Positions 1 to 9,552 of a DNA stretch of 38,021 nucleotides are shown here, piece after piece; the stretch's first letter is position 1; the number at the start of each line of letters is the position of its first letter. The position numbers and the translations under genes are program-made. Below the pieces are notes generated by a model. It was not told the DNA's origin, did no database searches, and saw only the letters and a program-made list of their open reading frames with translations. Origin of the DNA: Phaeoceros laevis (Eukaryota > Anthocerotophyta > Anthocerotopsida > Notothyladales); NCBI GenBank assembly GCA_049999765.1, contig JBNGIQ010009039.1, forward strand, positions 72,916 to 110,936, in the 5' to 3' direction.

Positions 1-1
1 C

Positions 2-1915
2 TCTTGTGCACTTGCAGATCAGAGAGTGGCATTGCTGGCAAAACATCACTTGCAGTAGAGCCTGGAGCGAGACAAAGTGTCGAAGCATAGGACAAAGTGT
101 TTCTCAAAACCTCACAGGTACATTGGGTTGGCCATCGATGGTATGGACAAAAAAAAAAATAGAAATCCCGCATTTCAAAAGGGCACCCAAGGACATCGAG
201 AATGCAACGCTGGTGTCAGTCCATGTGGTTGGTTGTCTAGTTTTCAATTACACTCTGCAGCCCAAAGTTTTTTTGAACTACCCTAACATTCCCAATGACG
301 GGAATCTCACTATTGCTGTGATTCAGCATGTCATCACCAACTGGGAAGGGCGTTTGCCCGATGTCTTGTACTTGCAGCTAGACAACACTGCCCGTGAGAA
401 CAAAAATAGGCTTGTTATGGCATACTTCAACATGTTAGTTGAGAAGGGTATCTTCAAGAAGATCAAAGTAGGGTTTTTGCTCGTAGGCCATACACATGAT
501 CAAATAGATCAGATGTTCTCACGCTTTTCTGTTGTTTTGCGTAGTAAGAATGCTTACACAATGTCTGAGATGGAGGCCTTGATACGGAGGGCGTACACTC
601 CTCAGCCAGACATTCATTACATAACAGAGGTTCCAGATTTCAGGTCATACATGAAGCCACAAGATGGAGAGTGTGCAGTGGAGAAGCTACATGGACACTC
701 AAAACAACAGCAATTCAAGATCACCAAGGAGGAGTTACCTTGTGGGAAGAAGATAACTGTTATGCGTGCTAAAAGGTTTTCAACATCTCCTTGCTGGAAT
801 CCAGATGGTGGATTGCCATTTCTGAAATTTGTGTCTGAAACACAAATACGAGCTGTTCGTCTACTGCCTTTGCAAGTGAAGGGGAAGAAGGGTAGCAGAG
901 CATTACAACCTGAGGGAGGGGGACCTGCTGCAAACCCCATGGCACAAACCTTGAGCATGCGAAAGGAGCTAGCTCCAACAAACGAGTATTTCACAGCTGA
1001 GCAGGTAGCATGGTGGGATGGGTTTTGGGCTGACCAGGAGAGGATCGCAGACTTGATTGCATCCAATGAGGTTGTGCATCTTCGGAATCCATGGTTGTGG
1101 TACGAGCGTCATGAAAGTAATGATGCTGAGGGTGTCCAAACAGTGCCGGATGAAGTGGTTGTGGATCCTAACCTCGAAGTTCAGGTCATGGGAGAGGAAA
1201 CGGTCATGTACTTGGGTGCAAGAAAGTGTGCAGCCAGGCGAGTTGAGGATGAGGAGGCTATGCGTGGGGATGTGGCAGACATAGAGGTGGGCAGCATGGT
1301 GGCTGTGGAGGCAGGAGATGATCCACGAGGGAGACCTTTTTGGGTTGCCAAAGTGGAAGAGACCGGGACAGAAGGTGAAAGAGCTTTTATTAAGGTGCAT
1401 TGGTGGAGGACCAAAAACTGAATGCATATGAGGGTCGTTACATGGAAGAGTACCTTGCAGGTACAGCAGCTGTAGCAGCAACACGTCGGGGCAAGAAGGG
1501 GAAAGGGAAACGGCCCAGGCAGGTGAAGCATACTGCAGTCTTATATCTTGCTGATACAACCATACTTGCTTTTAATTTTCAGTTGGCCAAAGCTAGAACC
1601 ATTCTTCGCAAAACTGTGAAGTTGTTGCAGCAAAAGGTCTTTGAATTGAGGGCAGTCCCTCCTGAAGAGGAGGAGGCAAGACCGCCACCACCGTTACCCG
1701 AAGGCCCTACAACTGCCATCACTAGTGAGGAAGTGGAATCTGAAGAGTTGGATAACGCCGAGTCATCTGATTCAGAGGAAGATCTCGGGTACTGTGAGGT
1801 GGATGGTCTTGACAGTGATGAATCGCCTCTCCGGCACCCAGGAGTGCATAATTTTTCAGTGAGTGGTAGAAATGTGATCGTAAGTCCTTACCCGACACCC
1901 TCGAACTCAACGTGA
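2..1915 (+). mobile_element. Decayed transposon-type gene, DUF7869-like core (partial at left edge)
   Basis: One ancestral reading frame is split over two frames. A first piece (about 2-150) reads toward IGLAIDGMDKK and has an in-frame TAG at 56-58. An 11-A run at 149-159 then shifts the frame, and 157-1421 continues with PHFKRAPKDIENATL. Near 1409-1424 it shifts again, and the tail runs to a TGA at 1913-1915. The core carries LQLDNTARENKN (Asp at 381-383) and VGHTHDQIDQMFSRFS (His at 489, Asp at 498). I recognise this conserved pattern from multicopy transposon-related proteins of plants and animals (DUF7869 type), which may be a recombinase or RNase H-like fold; that assignment is from memory. 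A C-terminal WVAKVEETG...VHWWRT segment looks like a small chromo/BAH-like module, and the tail is acidic. The stop and frame breaks suggest a dead copy, though homopolymer sequencing error could explain one break. The N-terminus lies outside the window. Confidence 0.6.
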
Positions 1916-2875
1916 GTGGTGGGGTGCTGCTGGTTTCCTTGATGCTTTTTTTGCTGGCTTTCCCGGGTAGCCGGGGACGTGTGGCCATCATGTTGGTCTC
2001 CAGGTTTTTTTGGATGCTGGCATCCTGTTCGTATCCAGGTTTTTGTTGTATGCTGCAGGAGCCTCCCGGCCAGTTACCGCTCTGAACATTTTTTGGTGAG
2101 TTGTGTGTTGTGGCATCGTGGCTGCCTCGTTCTCCCTCGTTTCATTGTTAATTACATACAACCCCGTTTTGTGTTGTGCAATTGTTCTGTCCCGTTTCAT
2201 CATAAAGCACTTGATTTCTTGGAACTTCCAAGAAATCTGGGCAGGCAACATCTAAAACGCTTGCTCATGGCAGACATGAGCACTCACGTGCTTCTTCTTA
2301 GTAGCGGTGCTTCAAACGATTCAGGTGGCAACAGCAGCAATGCTCCGGATGCCATCCCCTTGGGCTATCATGTGCTGCGCGTTCAGCGGTGTTTCAGATC
2401 ATGGCAAGCAGCGAAAATAAAGGCAAACCCGTGCTCGAGAGTGAGTGGCGCTGTAGGACGGATCTGGGCCGAGGGCGTCACGGGTTTTCGTTGCCACCAC
2501 GAGTGTGGAGTGCATCAGAACGCTGGCCCCGATTACCCGGGATTTTCGTTTTCTTAAAAAAAGGCCTTTTTCCAGATTTTATCTTTCCCGATAGCCGTCA
2601 AACCTTCATGAAAAAAACTAGTTCGCACCAAAAGGGCTAACTAAGTAGCATCCGGGATGGGTTTGTCGTTTTCTTCATAACTTCTTTGAAAATAAGCTTT
2701 TAATAAAAAAAAAGTCTGCTATTTTTTCATGGTTCCTAAGGAGAGGAGAAATGCAACTTTATGAAGAGACGCTGTTTGCTGTGCTAGCACCCAAGACCCT
2801 GAACTTTGAGATAACTGACCTCCGCAAGCCACGGGCCCGGGCCTTCTCTAGTTCCCCTGCCATAGCTCCTTAGGA
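1916..2875. other. Gene-free stretch downstream of the transposon-type gene
   Basis: No convincing gene. It may be the 3' flank of the element upstream. It contains A/T homopolymers (about 2555-2562, 2611-2616 and 2706-2714). Reading frames here have no recognisable domains and lack typical coding composition. Confidence 0.4.
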
Positions 2876-2904
2876 ATAGAGCCTCACTGCAGGTGAGGCT
2901 CTAT
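2876..2904. repeat. Perfect 12-bp inverted repeat (hairpin)
   Basis: Arms ATAGAGCCTCAC (2876-2887) and GTGAGGCTCTAT (2893-2904) are perfectly complementary around a 5-base loop. Downstream, 2984-3075 has several imperfect copies of CTAGTTTCGTC, a short degenerate tandem repeat. Another near-perfect hairpin follows at 3076-3106 (AGTGGCTTACTT against AAGTAAAGCCACT, one bulge). These may be remnants of a small foldback element. Confidence 0.7.
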
Positions 2905-3829
2905 ATCTCCATATATCTCCATATCGCAGGGTACTTGCTATCCACTTAAACTTTCGCCCTAGGCAGGTTTTGTCTGAGCTAGTGACCTAGTTTCGTCGTA
3001 ACTACTTTCGTCTTACCTAGTTTCGCTCTAGCTAGTTTAGTCTTAGCTATTTTGTTCTAGAGCTAGTTTCGTCATAGTGGCTTACTTAAAAGAAAGTAAA
3101 GCCACTCTAGCTAGATCCCAACCTCCAGGTTGCCATTGGAGCCGTATTTTGAGCTAGCAGCATATGTAGCCCCATCTCCACATGCTCAATTCGAAGATTT
3201 TTTTTTTCACTGGGTGAAATTCTTACCTAGGTTGGCAGCCATCATGTCGCAATCGATGGCAATGCAAGTTAGGCAAGAAGGGAGAGCTATACTAAGAAGG
3301 GCTGGTGGAAAGGGAAGACTCGTCTGCACTTCATCAATCCTCTTGGGTGCGAGGCCGAGCTACATGAAGCCATCATCGGAGTCGCCTTCTAAGTCGGGCA
3401 CACAGGCTAGCTACCACAGCATGGCTATGACTAGGCCAGCCCTGTCAATTGCTGGCTAAGCAAAATGAGGTAAAAAATGGGCGTTAGGTTTTACCCGCTC
3501 AAATAGGACTCCCAAAACTTTTGGCCAAGTATTTTAAAACCGGGCATATAGGACACCTGAAACATCCTATTCAAGTTATGTTCACTTTTTAAAGCGCGAA
3601 GATAGGATGATGCTGCAGTTGTAAGATGGTAATGCCCAACTATCTTAGAAGCACACTCAATAGCGTACTTTTGACAACAGGGGGAAAAACACTTATAATT
3701 AGTATCTGTGTGGAAGTTCCCTAACTGGGGTACTCGATGTATGGGATGGTATGGGATACACTCAACGGGATTTTGTGAATGGGAATGAGCTACTTGCTAT
3801 ATGCAGCCTCCAATGAAAACGGAACTGTT
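2905..3829. other. Intergenic DNA with short degenerate repeats
   Basis: Holds the CTAGTTTCGTC-type repeats and the 3076-3106 hairpin. An open stretch at 3130-3459 encodes nothing recognisable and begins from a non-ATG codon. I see no gene. Confidence 0.4.
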
Positions 3830-3830
3830 C

Positions 3831-4070
3831 TAAATGTGTGAGAGAGATGTCTTTAACCCTGAAGAGTCCAAAGGCCGGGAGCCCTAAAAAAGGCCGTTAC
3901 TTCGAGCGGCTTAGCTTCCCAGAGGAGACCTAAATGTGTGAGAGAGATGTCTTTAACCCTTAAGAGTTTAAGGGCCGAGAGCCTTAAAATAGGCCATTAC
4001 TTCGAGCGGCTTAGATTTCCGGAGGTGTCCTAAATGTGTGTAGGAGATGTCTTTAACCCTTAACCCTTAA
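3831..4070. repeat. Tandem repeat, exact 100-bp period, about 2.4 copies
   Basis: TAAATGTGTG begins at 3831, 3931 and 4031, so the period is exactly 100 bp. Each unit continues with GATGTCTTTAACCCT, and the first two also share a block ending in TTACTTCGAGCGGCTTAG. The third copy is truncated after about 40 bp and runs into a hairpin. Copies differ by scattered substitutions, so this is an old local duplication. Confidence 0.85.
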
Positions 4071-4072
4071 AG

Positions 4073-4102
4073 GCCCAAGTGACCACTTGTGGTCAGTTGG
4101 GC
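4073..4102. repeat. 13-bp inverted repeat hairpin
   Basis: GCCCAAGTGACCA (4073-4085) pairs with TGGTCAGTTGGGC (4090-4102) with one mismatch and a 4-base loop. It directly ends the 100-bp tandem repeat. A further GTGACCCG / CGGGTCAC inverted pair lies at 4282-4289 and 4315-4322. Confidence 0.7.
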
Positions 4103-4860
4103 TACTACCAAGTTTCTAACCTGGTTTTATGAGTAAAAAAGAATTATATAATATTTTATTCACGTATGTTATAAAAGCCTATATTATACGTATATGTACT
4201 GCAAGTTAGTTTTTTAACCCATGATTAGTAGACTGGATAACTACACAAGGGCATCATGATCATAGTGGTTGCCCTGGACTGGTGACCCGGGATCTAACTA
4301 ATTCTAACTAGGCTCGGGTCACTACTTTTCCGACTTGGCATTACTTTTCTAGTACTAATCTGAGGTGAGGGGCTGAGGGGCTATGTGAGGTACTCAAGGT
4401 ACATACAGTACGTCGCACAAGTTTACAGGATTCCAATTTCCAACCGAGTTGCGAGGTTGCTCGTTTGAGGTGTGGACCGTGTGGTTGTTCAAGTGCACGT
4501 CGGACTGCGCAAGCGCTCGTCAGGCTTGTGATGCACAACCGCACGCCGATCGGGCTGTGGTGCACAAGCTTCCTGGCCGCCATAGCCCGTAAGACTGAGG
4601 GCTACATGGCGGTCCGGAAGCTCGTCGCCCTTCCTCTCTCCCGGCTGAATCGCAGGTTCGGAATATTATGCAGGCTCGGAGCTTGGCGAGGCTCAGAATT
4701 AGGCTGCTAGGAAGTTTATGCAGGCTCGGGCTATCAGCAACGGCAAAGCCTGCTCAAGCCCGTATCTCGAGCTTATCTATTTCTAATTGAATATAATATT
4801 TCACCTTCGGGTGATAAAAGTATAATTTATCCCTATAATTTGTCCCGGGAAAAAGATCTC
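4103..4860. other. Intergenic DNA with a GC-rich block and short direct repeats
   Basis: No gene recognised. The GC-rich part (4440-4740) contains a direct repeat TTATGCAGGCTCGG at 4666-4679 and 4716-4729 (50-bp spacing). It also contains an imperfect inverted repeat, GGCCGCCATAGCCC / GGGCTACATGGCGGTCC, near 4574-4615. Open frames on both strands here have no domain. Confidence 0.4.
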
Positions 4861-5030
4861 ATCTTGAGCCAGGATCAAACTCTCCATGAGATTCATAGTT
4901 GCATTACTTATAGCTTCCCTCTCCGCGTCTTTCAGACCAAACCACCAAGAAGCTTTTCCGGCAGAGTTCGGGATAATGGGTCGGGGCCCACGGAATCAGA
5001 TTCCACCCATCATAATGAAGGTTTCATACG
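4861..5030 (-). other. Plastid DNA insert (NUPT): 5' end and leader of plastid 16S rRNA
   Basis: Read on the minus strand, 4920-4861 gives GGAAGCTATAAGTAATGCAA, then CTATGAATCTCATGGAGAG and TTTGATCCTGGCTCAAGATGA. This is the highly conserved plastid rrn16 leader and the start of mature 16S rRNA. Similarity stops within about 27 bases of the mature 5' end, so it is a fragment and not a working rRNA gene. The adjoining GC-rich DNA to about 5030 (GTCTGAAAGACGCGG on the minus strand) plausibly continues the leader, but I cannot match it in detail. A GC-rich plastome would fit. Confidence 0.75.
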
Positions 5031-5093
5031 TGCGTTATTAACGCGAAAGAATCTCGGGCCTTTAAGGGTTAAGCTAGTAACGTGAAGTCCCAT

Positions 5094-5117
5094 GAGTAAC
5101 GCGACTTCGCGTTACTC
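5094..5117. repeat. Perfect 11-bp inverted repeat
   Basis: GAGTAACGCGA (5094-5104) and TCGCGTTACTC (5107-5117) form a perfect palindrome with a 2-base spacer, just downstream of the plastid insert. Confidence 0.75.
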
Positions 5118-5526
5118 ACGGAAATTGATCCTTTGGTTTGTAATTCAAAAACCTTGCGACTCTGTTACCAGTGATGAGAGAAAGTCTAGTTACAGGAAAC
5201 GCGTTTCCTACACCTAAGAAACGTGTTTCTTACGTTTCGACGTTTCACGTTTTTAGGGCGTTTTAGAATAATGTCACGAGCTTAATTAAGTAATGTTATT
5301 TTTCAGTCTTCTTCCACAATGTTATCTCGCACCTTAAGCTGGCTTGTCAATCGGGTCGGAAATAGCGGCAGGTGAAGTTACTCCTCAAGGCCTTACAGAA
5401 ATGGTCTAGTAATTGGGGAGAAGGTTTTGGTATTGTATCCAGTATAGAGCACGTTTCATGGTTTGATGACTTCCCGCCCTCTGACTACATAGAGCTTGAA
5501 GACCTTGTCCGCTTGTCCACTTGTCC
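5118..5526. other. Intergenic DNA with GTTTC/GAAAC palindromes
   Basis: 5198-5262 is dense in GAAACGCGTTTC, GAAACGTGTTTC and CGTTTCACG motifs. The rest, to 5526, has no gene that I recognise. Confidence 0.4.
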
Positions 5527-5551
5527 ACTTCTCTCATTAAGTGAGAGAAGT
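5527..5551. repeat. 10-bp hairpin
   Basis: ACTTCTCTCA (5527-5536) pairs exactly with TGAGAGAAGT (5542-5551) around a 5-base loop. Just upstream are three CTTGTCC-type tandem steps (5507-5527). Confidence 0.65.
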
Positions 5552-5699
5552 CCAACCCACGGCTAAGAGTGATGTGCAACCAGCCTACCCTGTCCAGTGT
5601 CCCATGGTAGAGGACGAGGTGATAGTGGCTAAAGGCTAAAGTGGAATGTTTTGTATTGCAATATCTAATGTTTAGCATGAGCTCTCCTAAAAAAACTCT

Positions 5700-5870
5700 A
5701 AAAATTAAGTAACGCGTGAAACGACGTGGCGAAACCGAAACGCGTTTCGCCAGAAAAAAAAAAAGGCTATGTGAGTTTTCGTAGAACGAGATCCGCGTTT
5801 CGCCATATTCACGCGGATCTCGTTCGCGGATCTCGTTTCGCCACATTCACGCCATCCACTTCTACATAAT
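5700..5870. repeat. CG-rich repeat cluster with inverted and direct copies
   Basis: AACGAGATCCGCG (5785-5797) is inverted at 5812-5824. The inverted arm then recurs directly as CGCGGATCTCGTTT at 5825-5838. TTTCGCCATATTCACGC and TTTCGCCACATTCACGC form a direct pair. An upstream CGAAACGCGTTTCG palindrome lies near 5728-5748. The same CGTTTCACG vocabulary occurs, inverted, at 5235-5255, so the two clusters may be the ends of a small element of about 650 bp. Confidence 0.5.
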
Positions 5871-5944
5871 TCTGGAGTGTGGACGTGGAAATAAACTTCC
5901 AAGGACGTAGTGAACACTGAACAGCATCCTAAAGCCCGGAGTCC

Positions 5945-7446
5945 TCAAGCACGAAGGAATTGTGGGTCTTGTTCAAGTGCTGTCATGTTCTGTGGCTCCA
6001 GACTAAATTGGACATCAACACTCCCTGGATGTGGCCCACGGAACAACACGAGGATTCCCTCGGCACCTTGATGCACACCAGCTCTTACTCGTTCCGGTTT
6101 CCCCCAGCCATAGTCCACTTCGCATGCCGGGAAGTTGTGTGAACTGCCAACAGTGATGTCACGGGGCCCCAGTCGTAGAAAATGGGGTTGTTGTCGTTCT
6201 GGTGTTTTTCATACGCATTCAGCAGTGCCTGTATGACTGCTTCATCATACTTCAACTTGGCTTCGCGTAGGAGACCAGCGGCGAAGGCAAGAGGCCTGGA
6301 GGTGAGCTCTTGTGCCGTCACTGACATGGTAGGATTCACATAAACAGCATTCCCGAAGTAAGTTGCTGGAAGAGACTTAAACCTCTCCCTGGTTCCCGTT
6401 GTGACCAGGAACTTTGTGTGATTCGAGGCAGGAACTTTCCTAGCAAGCGTGATTCTTTGCCAAACATGGCCACACATAACCTCGTATGCGGTGAAGCTAA
6501 CTGGAGGCTCCTCGTCACTTGCTCTTCGCTCCTGCTGCTGATCATTTGCCAACTGCTTCAACTGGCTCAAGAACTGCCTGCTGAAGGTGAACGTTTTGAT
6601 CAATATTTTGGGACCACTACCTTGTTGTGAGGCGGCCAGTTCCGCCTTCTGGCCGTAGTTCTTAAAATTGTAGCACACACTGATTTCAGGAGGAATTGAG
6701 TAGTCTCCAGCAGCAGGCTGAAACAAATGCCTGGAGAAATCAGGCCATTGGATGGAAGGACTCTTGGAGGCTATCTGCGCCCAGGTTTTCCAGAAAAATC
6801 AGAAGGAGCTTCCATCAGACACCTGATGGGAGTATGTCAGCCCTAGCGAGCAGCCTCCGCACACAAATCTTGTAACCTGAAATACCAGAGACAGAAACCC
6901 TAAACGAACATGTACGAGATCACAACATGGACGTGTTCAACCACAAGGTGCATGGTGTTCAAAGAGGCATAAATTTACTCAACGTGCACAGACCTGAACA
7001 GACAAGGTTGGAGTCTCGGGAGTCCATGGCTGAAGCACAGAGGTTCCTTCCGCGTCCACTGCCAAATTCCAAAACCAATCCCGATTTTGAAAGTCAGATC
7101 CCAGGTCTTCCAAACTGATCTCCACCTCTGCCTCCACAAACGTGGCCCCCTCGCCGAACCGGCAGGCTTCCACCTTCCGATCGGACTCCCGCCTCCTCAG
7201 CCTCCCAGAATAAGGATAAAATGCCACCAGCGCCTCTGCCAGACTCTCCTTCAAACGTCTGACAAGCTCGGAGTAACTGAAGACTCCACTCTCGGGCTTC
7301 TTGTAGAACAGAATGCGCTTCCCCAACGGAACGGAGCTTGTGATGTGGTCGAATGGAGTGAGAATGTAGCTCTCCTCGGATCCGTGGGAGGAAGCAGGCT
7401 TGACAAGGCACGAGGAAACAACCTTCACATCTACATTCGGCTCCAT
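5945..7446 (-). pseudogene. BAHD-family acyltransferase, two exons, with nonsense codon and frameshift
   Basis: BAHD enzymes transfer acyl groups from acyl-CoA to alcohols or amines in the cytosol, for example hydroxycinnamoyl transfer. Exon 1 is 7446-6994 (ATG at 7446, 151 codons) and includes LTPFDH and FYPYSGRL. A 117-bp GT-AG intron (6993-6877) follows. Exon 2 starts at 6876 and keeps the catalytic HxxxD (HQVSD, 6828-6814) and, near the end, DYGWG (6115-6101), ending at TGA 5947-5945. Two lesions are visible. A TGA at 6801-6799 falls 13 nt after HQVSD where a Trp-like codon is expected. A net frameshift lies near 6175-6158, by a GGGGCCCC run, because DYGWG is in a different frame from the preceding exon sequence. 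Combined length is about 460 residues, normal for the family. It is either a recent pseudogene or an intact gene with assembly errors. The substrate cannot be assigned. Confidence 0.85.
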
Positions 7447-8019
7447 TCTCGTGTACTCCTGGCGCAATACAGCAAAAATCGGGTGCCACACAGCTGTTTG
7501 TCACTCTCTCCTTCGAGGACAAGGGATTGCTGCACTACGGGTGTCTTGAGTGCCCTGCATCGGCACGTCCCACTCGATGTGAAAGGATTTGTGAAGCAGC
7601 TTCTTGTAACGTGCATGTGAAATGCCATTGCGTCGATCTCCGTGACCTTTGTTGATGCTCAGACCTACGGACGCTTCTGCATACCCAATCAGTCCGTCCG
7701 TCCTCAGCATCCGTCGGTACGTCTCGTGTAACTAGGCCACATGTCCACTGGTCAAGCACGCAAAGGATATCTCTCTCTGTCCAGCTCTAAGCGAGCCCAA
7801 GATGATGCTCGGAACTCCTAGAAATTCCGTCTATGGAGTTTATCCGAATACTTCTGCGATGGACGCTCACGCTGTGGTGTTCGCTGTTTTTTGCCTCAGC
7901 CTTCCTTCATGCCTTGGCCATCGAGCAGCGTGCCTCAGATTCATTGGCCATCCTGTACATGTGGATCCATTCAACCATATGCATCTTTGGCCATCATGTG
8001 AATTTTTGTGCGTTTGCCG
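7447..8019. other. Upstream region of the BAHD gene
   Basis: No supported gene. It should contain the promoter of the minus-strand BAHD gene. No convincing TATA box was identified. Confidence 0.4.
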
Positions 8020-8205
8020 AGATTCTTGGTAACCAGCTACAGCAAAGGTGTTCTTTCCAGTTGCTAATGAGAATGCCAGTTTCCCAGCATGTCCAATCAC
8101 AGAGAGCCGGTGTAGAGGCAGTGTATCCGAGATAAACTGGCTACAGTAGCAGGGACGGAATCGTTCCTCTCCTGCTCCAGTACAGGCTTCAGCATTAGCA
8201 CAAAA
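8020..8205 (-). pseudogene. Decayed DYW-domain fragment, copy 1
   Basis: Short blocks match the minus-strand PPR-DYW gene at 10090-10230 in the same order: GATTCTTGGTAAC, AGCAAAGGTGTTC, GCCAGTTTCCCAGCATG and CAGTACAGGCTT. They correspond to the part of the DYW domain around the HAE motif. Small insertions, such as about 6 bases after GGTAACC, break any frame. This is the more diverged of the two fragments. Confidence 0.65.
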
Positions 8206-8339
8206 ATCCACACGCTCAATTACCGCGGACATGACTATTCCGTACATAAGTAGAGGTTGGCTAGCACAACCCAACTTGGAGCCCAAGGGGGAAGTCTTAT
8301 CCAGTCTTTTACTTGCTTTCTTGTCGGTGTGCATCCCCC
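8206..8339. other. Spacer between the two DYW fragments
   Basis: No gene. It separates the two decayed DYW copies. Confidence 0.4.
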
Positions 8340-8632
8340 TATATGAACACACACCACAAATGAAGTGATAAGCTCGATGTGAACCTCAAACTGTGATCCC
8401 TCGCCTTTCAATTCTGGACAGAATCTAGTGTCTGTGCAGTCATTGCGCATCCGAGGATTCCTGGTAACCAACAAAGGTGTTCCGTCTGGACTGTTGAGGT
8501 TCAGTGTGCCATACAGAGCATACGCTCGGGTGCCAGCTTCAGCACTCAACCATAATTGTGAGATACATGGCCTTCGTCCTTTGTTCAAGGTATCTCAGTT
8601 CTGAGGAAATGTCATCCCTCTCCTCCAGCGCC
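8340..8632 (-). pseudogene. Decayed DYW-domain fragment, copy 2
   Basis: Matches the 3' end of the intact PPR-DYW gene (9985-10310). The minus-strand peptide contains SPDGTPLLVTRNPRMRNDC, parallel to TPDGTPLLVTKNLRMCNDC in the intact protein. The CxxCH zinc motif is damaged (RNDCT in place of CNDCH), the HAE segment is disrupted, and the C-terminal region is out of frame. Nucleotide similarity resumes on the far side (GCATGAGATACATGGCC type). No upstream PPR repeats accompany it, so only the last third of a gene survives. Confidence 0.75.
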
Positions 8633-9165
8633 GTGTGTCACGTAAACTTAGTACGGGAAACGCATGTTCGTTCCTGATAATAGGATCGTTTTTCGTTACC
8701 GTTAACAAATGTGCATTTGTGTTTGGGGTGAAGATAGATTTCAGCAGATGCATGTGGGAAGATAGAAGCCAAGACATGTAGAGCCAAGTGACACTATTAA
8801 TTACATAAAAGAATGTCAGATGGACCTAACGACTGCCTTTTGCAGTCTATCTGACTTGTTGAGACCACGGTAGACTTATACGAATTCATGAAATGTTGCT
8901 CCTAGGGAGTGAGTCATGAATGTTAGTGTGCTGCAAAGCCTACTAAGATGTTTTGCACACAGTGGAAGGGCATATATTCAGCTTTCAAGTTACAATCTGT
9001 TGATTACAATATATTCTCCTGGCTATTTAGGAGTACTAGTCTTTTCAGATCAAGTGACAAAGAGTCATCATGTGTTGTCTTATTTGCTACACTTGTGTGC
9101 TTTACTTCACCAGCTTGTGTTTTGGAAATTTGAAGTTTGTCCGCAATCCAAGCGAATCCAGTTGC
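8633..9165. other. Gene-free stretch
   Basis: AT-richer DNA with short open frames but no recognisable domain, tRNA or repeat. Confidence 0.35.
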
Positions 9166-9552
9166 TCAAAAATCCTGCGAAACGGGCATTTTTGGTATTC
9201 TTCTGAGTTTGTGCACTATTTTCATCCAACAATTGTGCACTTTTTCATTGTCCAAGTCCAGAGTGTTGGTGGCTGTCAAGTAGAACGGCCTTGATTTTTC
9301 TTGGTAAGTCCGCTCGTCTCGGGGTTGGCAGGGTCTCCTCCAGGACAAATAAGACGTCCAAGCATCGCGTAGCATGATGTAAACGTCTTTGATGCCTATG
9401 GCCACCACCACTCCAAATGCAAAGACGCACACAGCAGGAGCTACGGGCACCATCTTCGACTCTGGAAAAATTGCAATGGTTTGGGTCTCCTTGGGTACTC
9501 TTATATAGCCAACAAGCAGGGTGAGAAGGCCGAGCACTAAGGAGATGTTCAT
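9166..9552 (-). CDS. Hypothetical small membrane protein (possible)
   Basis: From ATG 9552 the frame encodes 128 residues. Two hydrophobic stretches are visible: residues about 3-17 (ISLVLGLLTLLVGYI) and about 36-61 (PVAPAVCVFAFGVVVAIGI and following). A basic and polar C-terminal half follows. The frame stays open for about 33 codons upstream of this ATG, so an upstream exon is possible. I do not recognise a family. It lies between the DYW fragments and the intact PPR gene on the same strand. It could be a chance open frame, because 129 codons is not improbable in 38 kb. Confidence 0.3.
   Translation of the reverse strand: MNISLVLGLLTLLVGYIRVPKETQTIAIFPESKMVPVAPAVCVFAFGVVVAIGIKDVYIMLRDAWTSYLSWRRPCQPRDERTYQEKSRPFYLTATNTLDLDNEKVHNCWMKIVHKLRRIPKMPVSQDF

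Noticed and set aside
1979-2557. 192-codon open stretch after the transposon gene
   Set aside because: Cys/Trp-rich translation without family resemblance, beginning in likely element 3' sequence.
3831-4070. CRISPR-like array
   Set aside because: Only 2.4 copies of a 100-bp unit with no distinct spacers, in a plant nuclear context.
4341-4740. Coding genes in the GC-rich block
   Set aside because: Short frames on both strands, repeats inside, and no domain.
4861-4925. Functional plastid-type 16S rRNA gene
   Set aside because: Only about the first 27 bases of the mature rRNA are present, so it is a transferred fragment.
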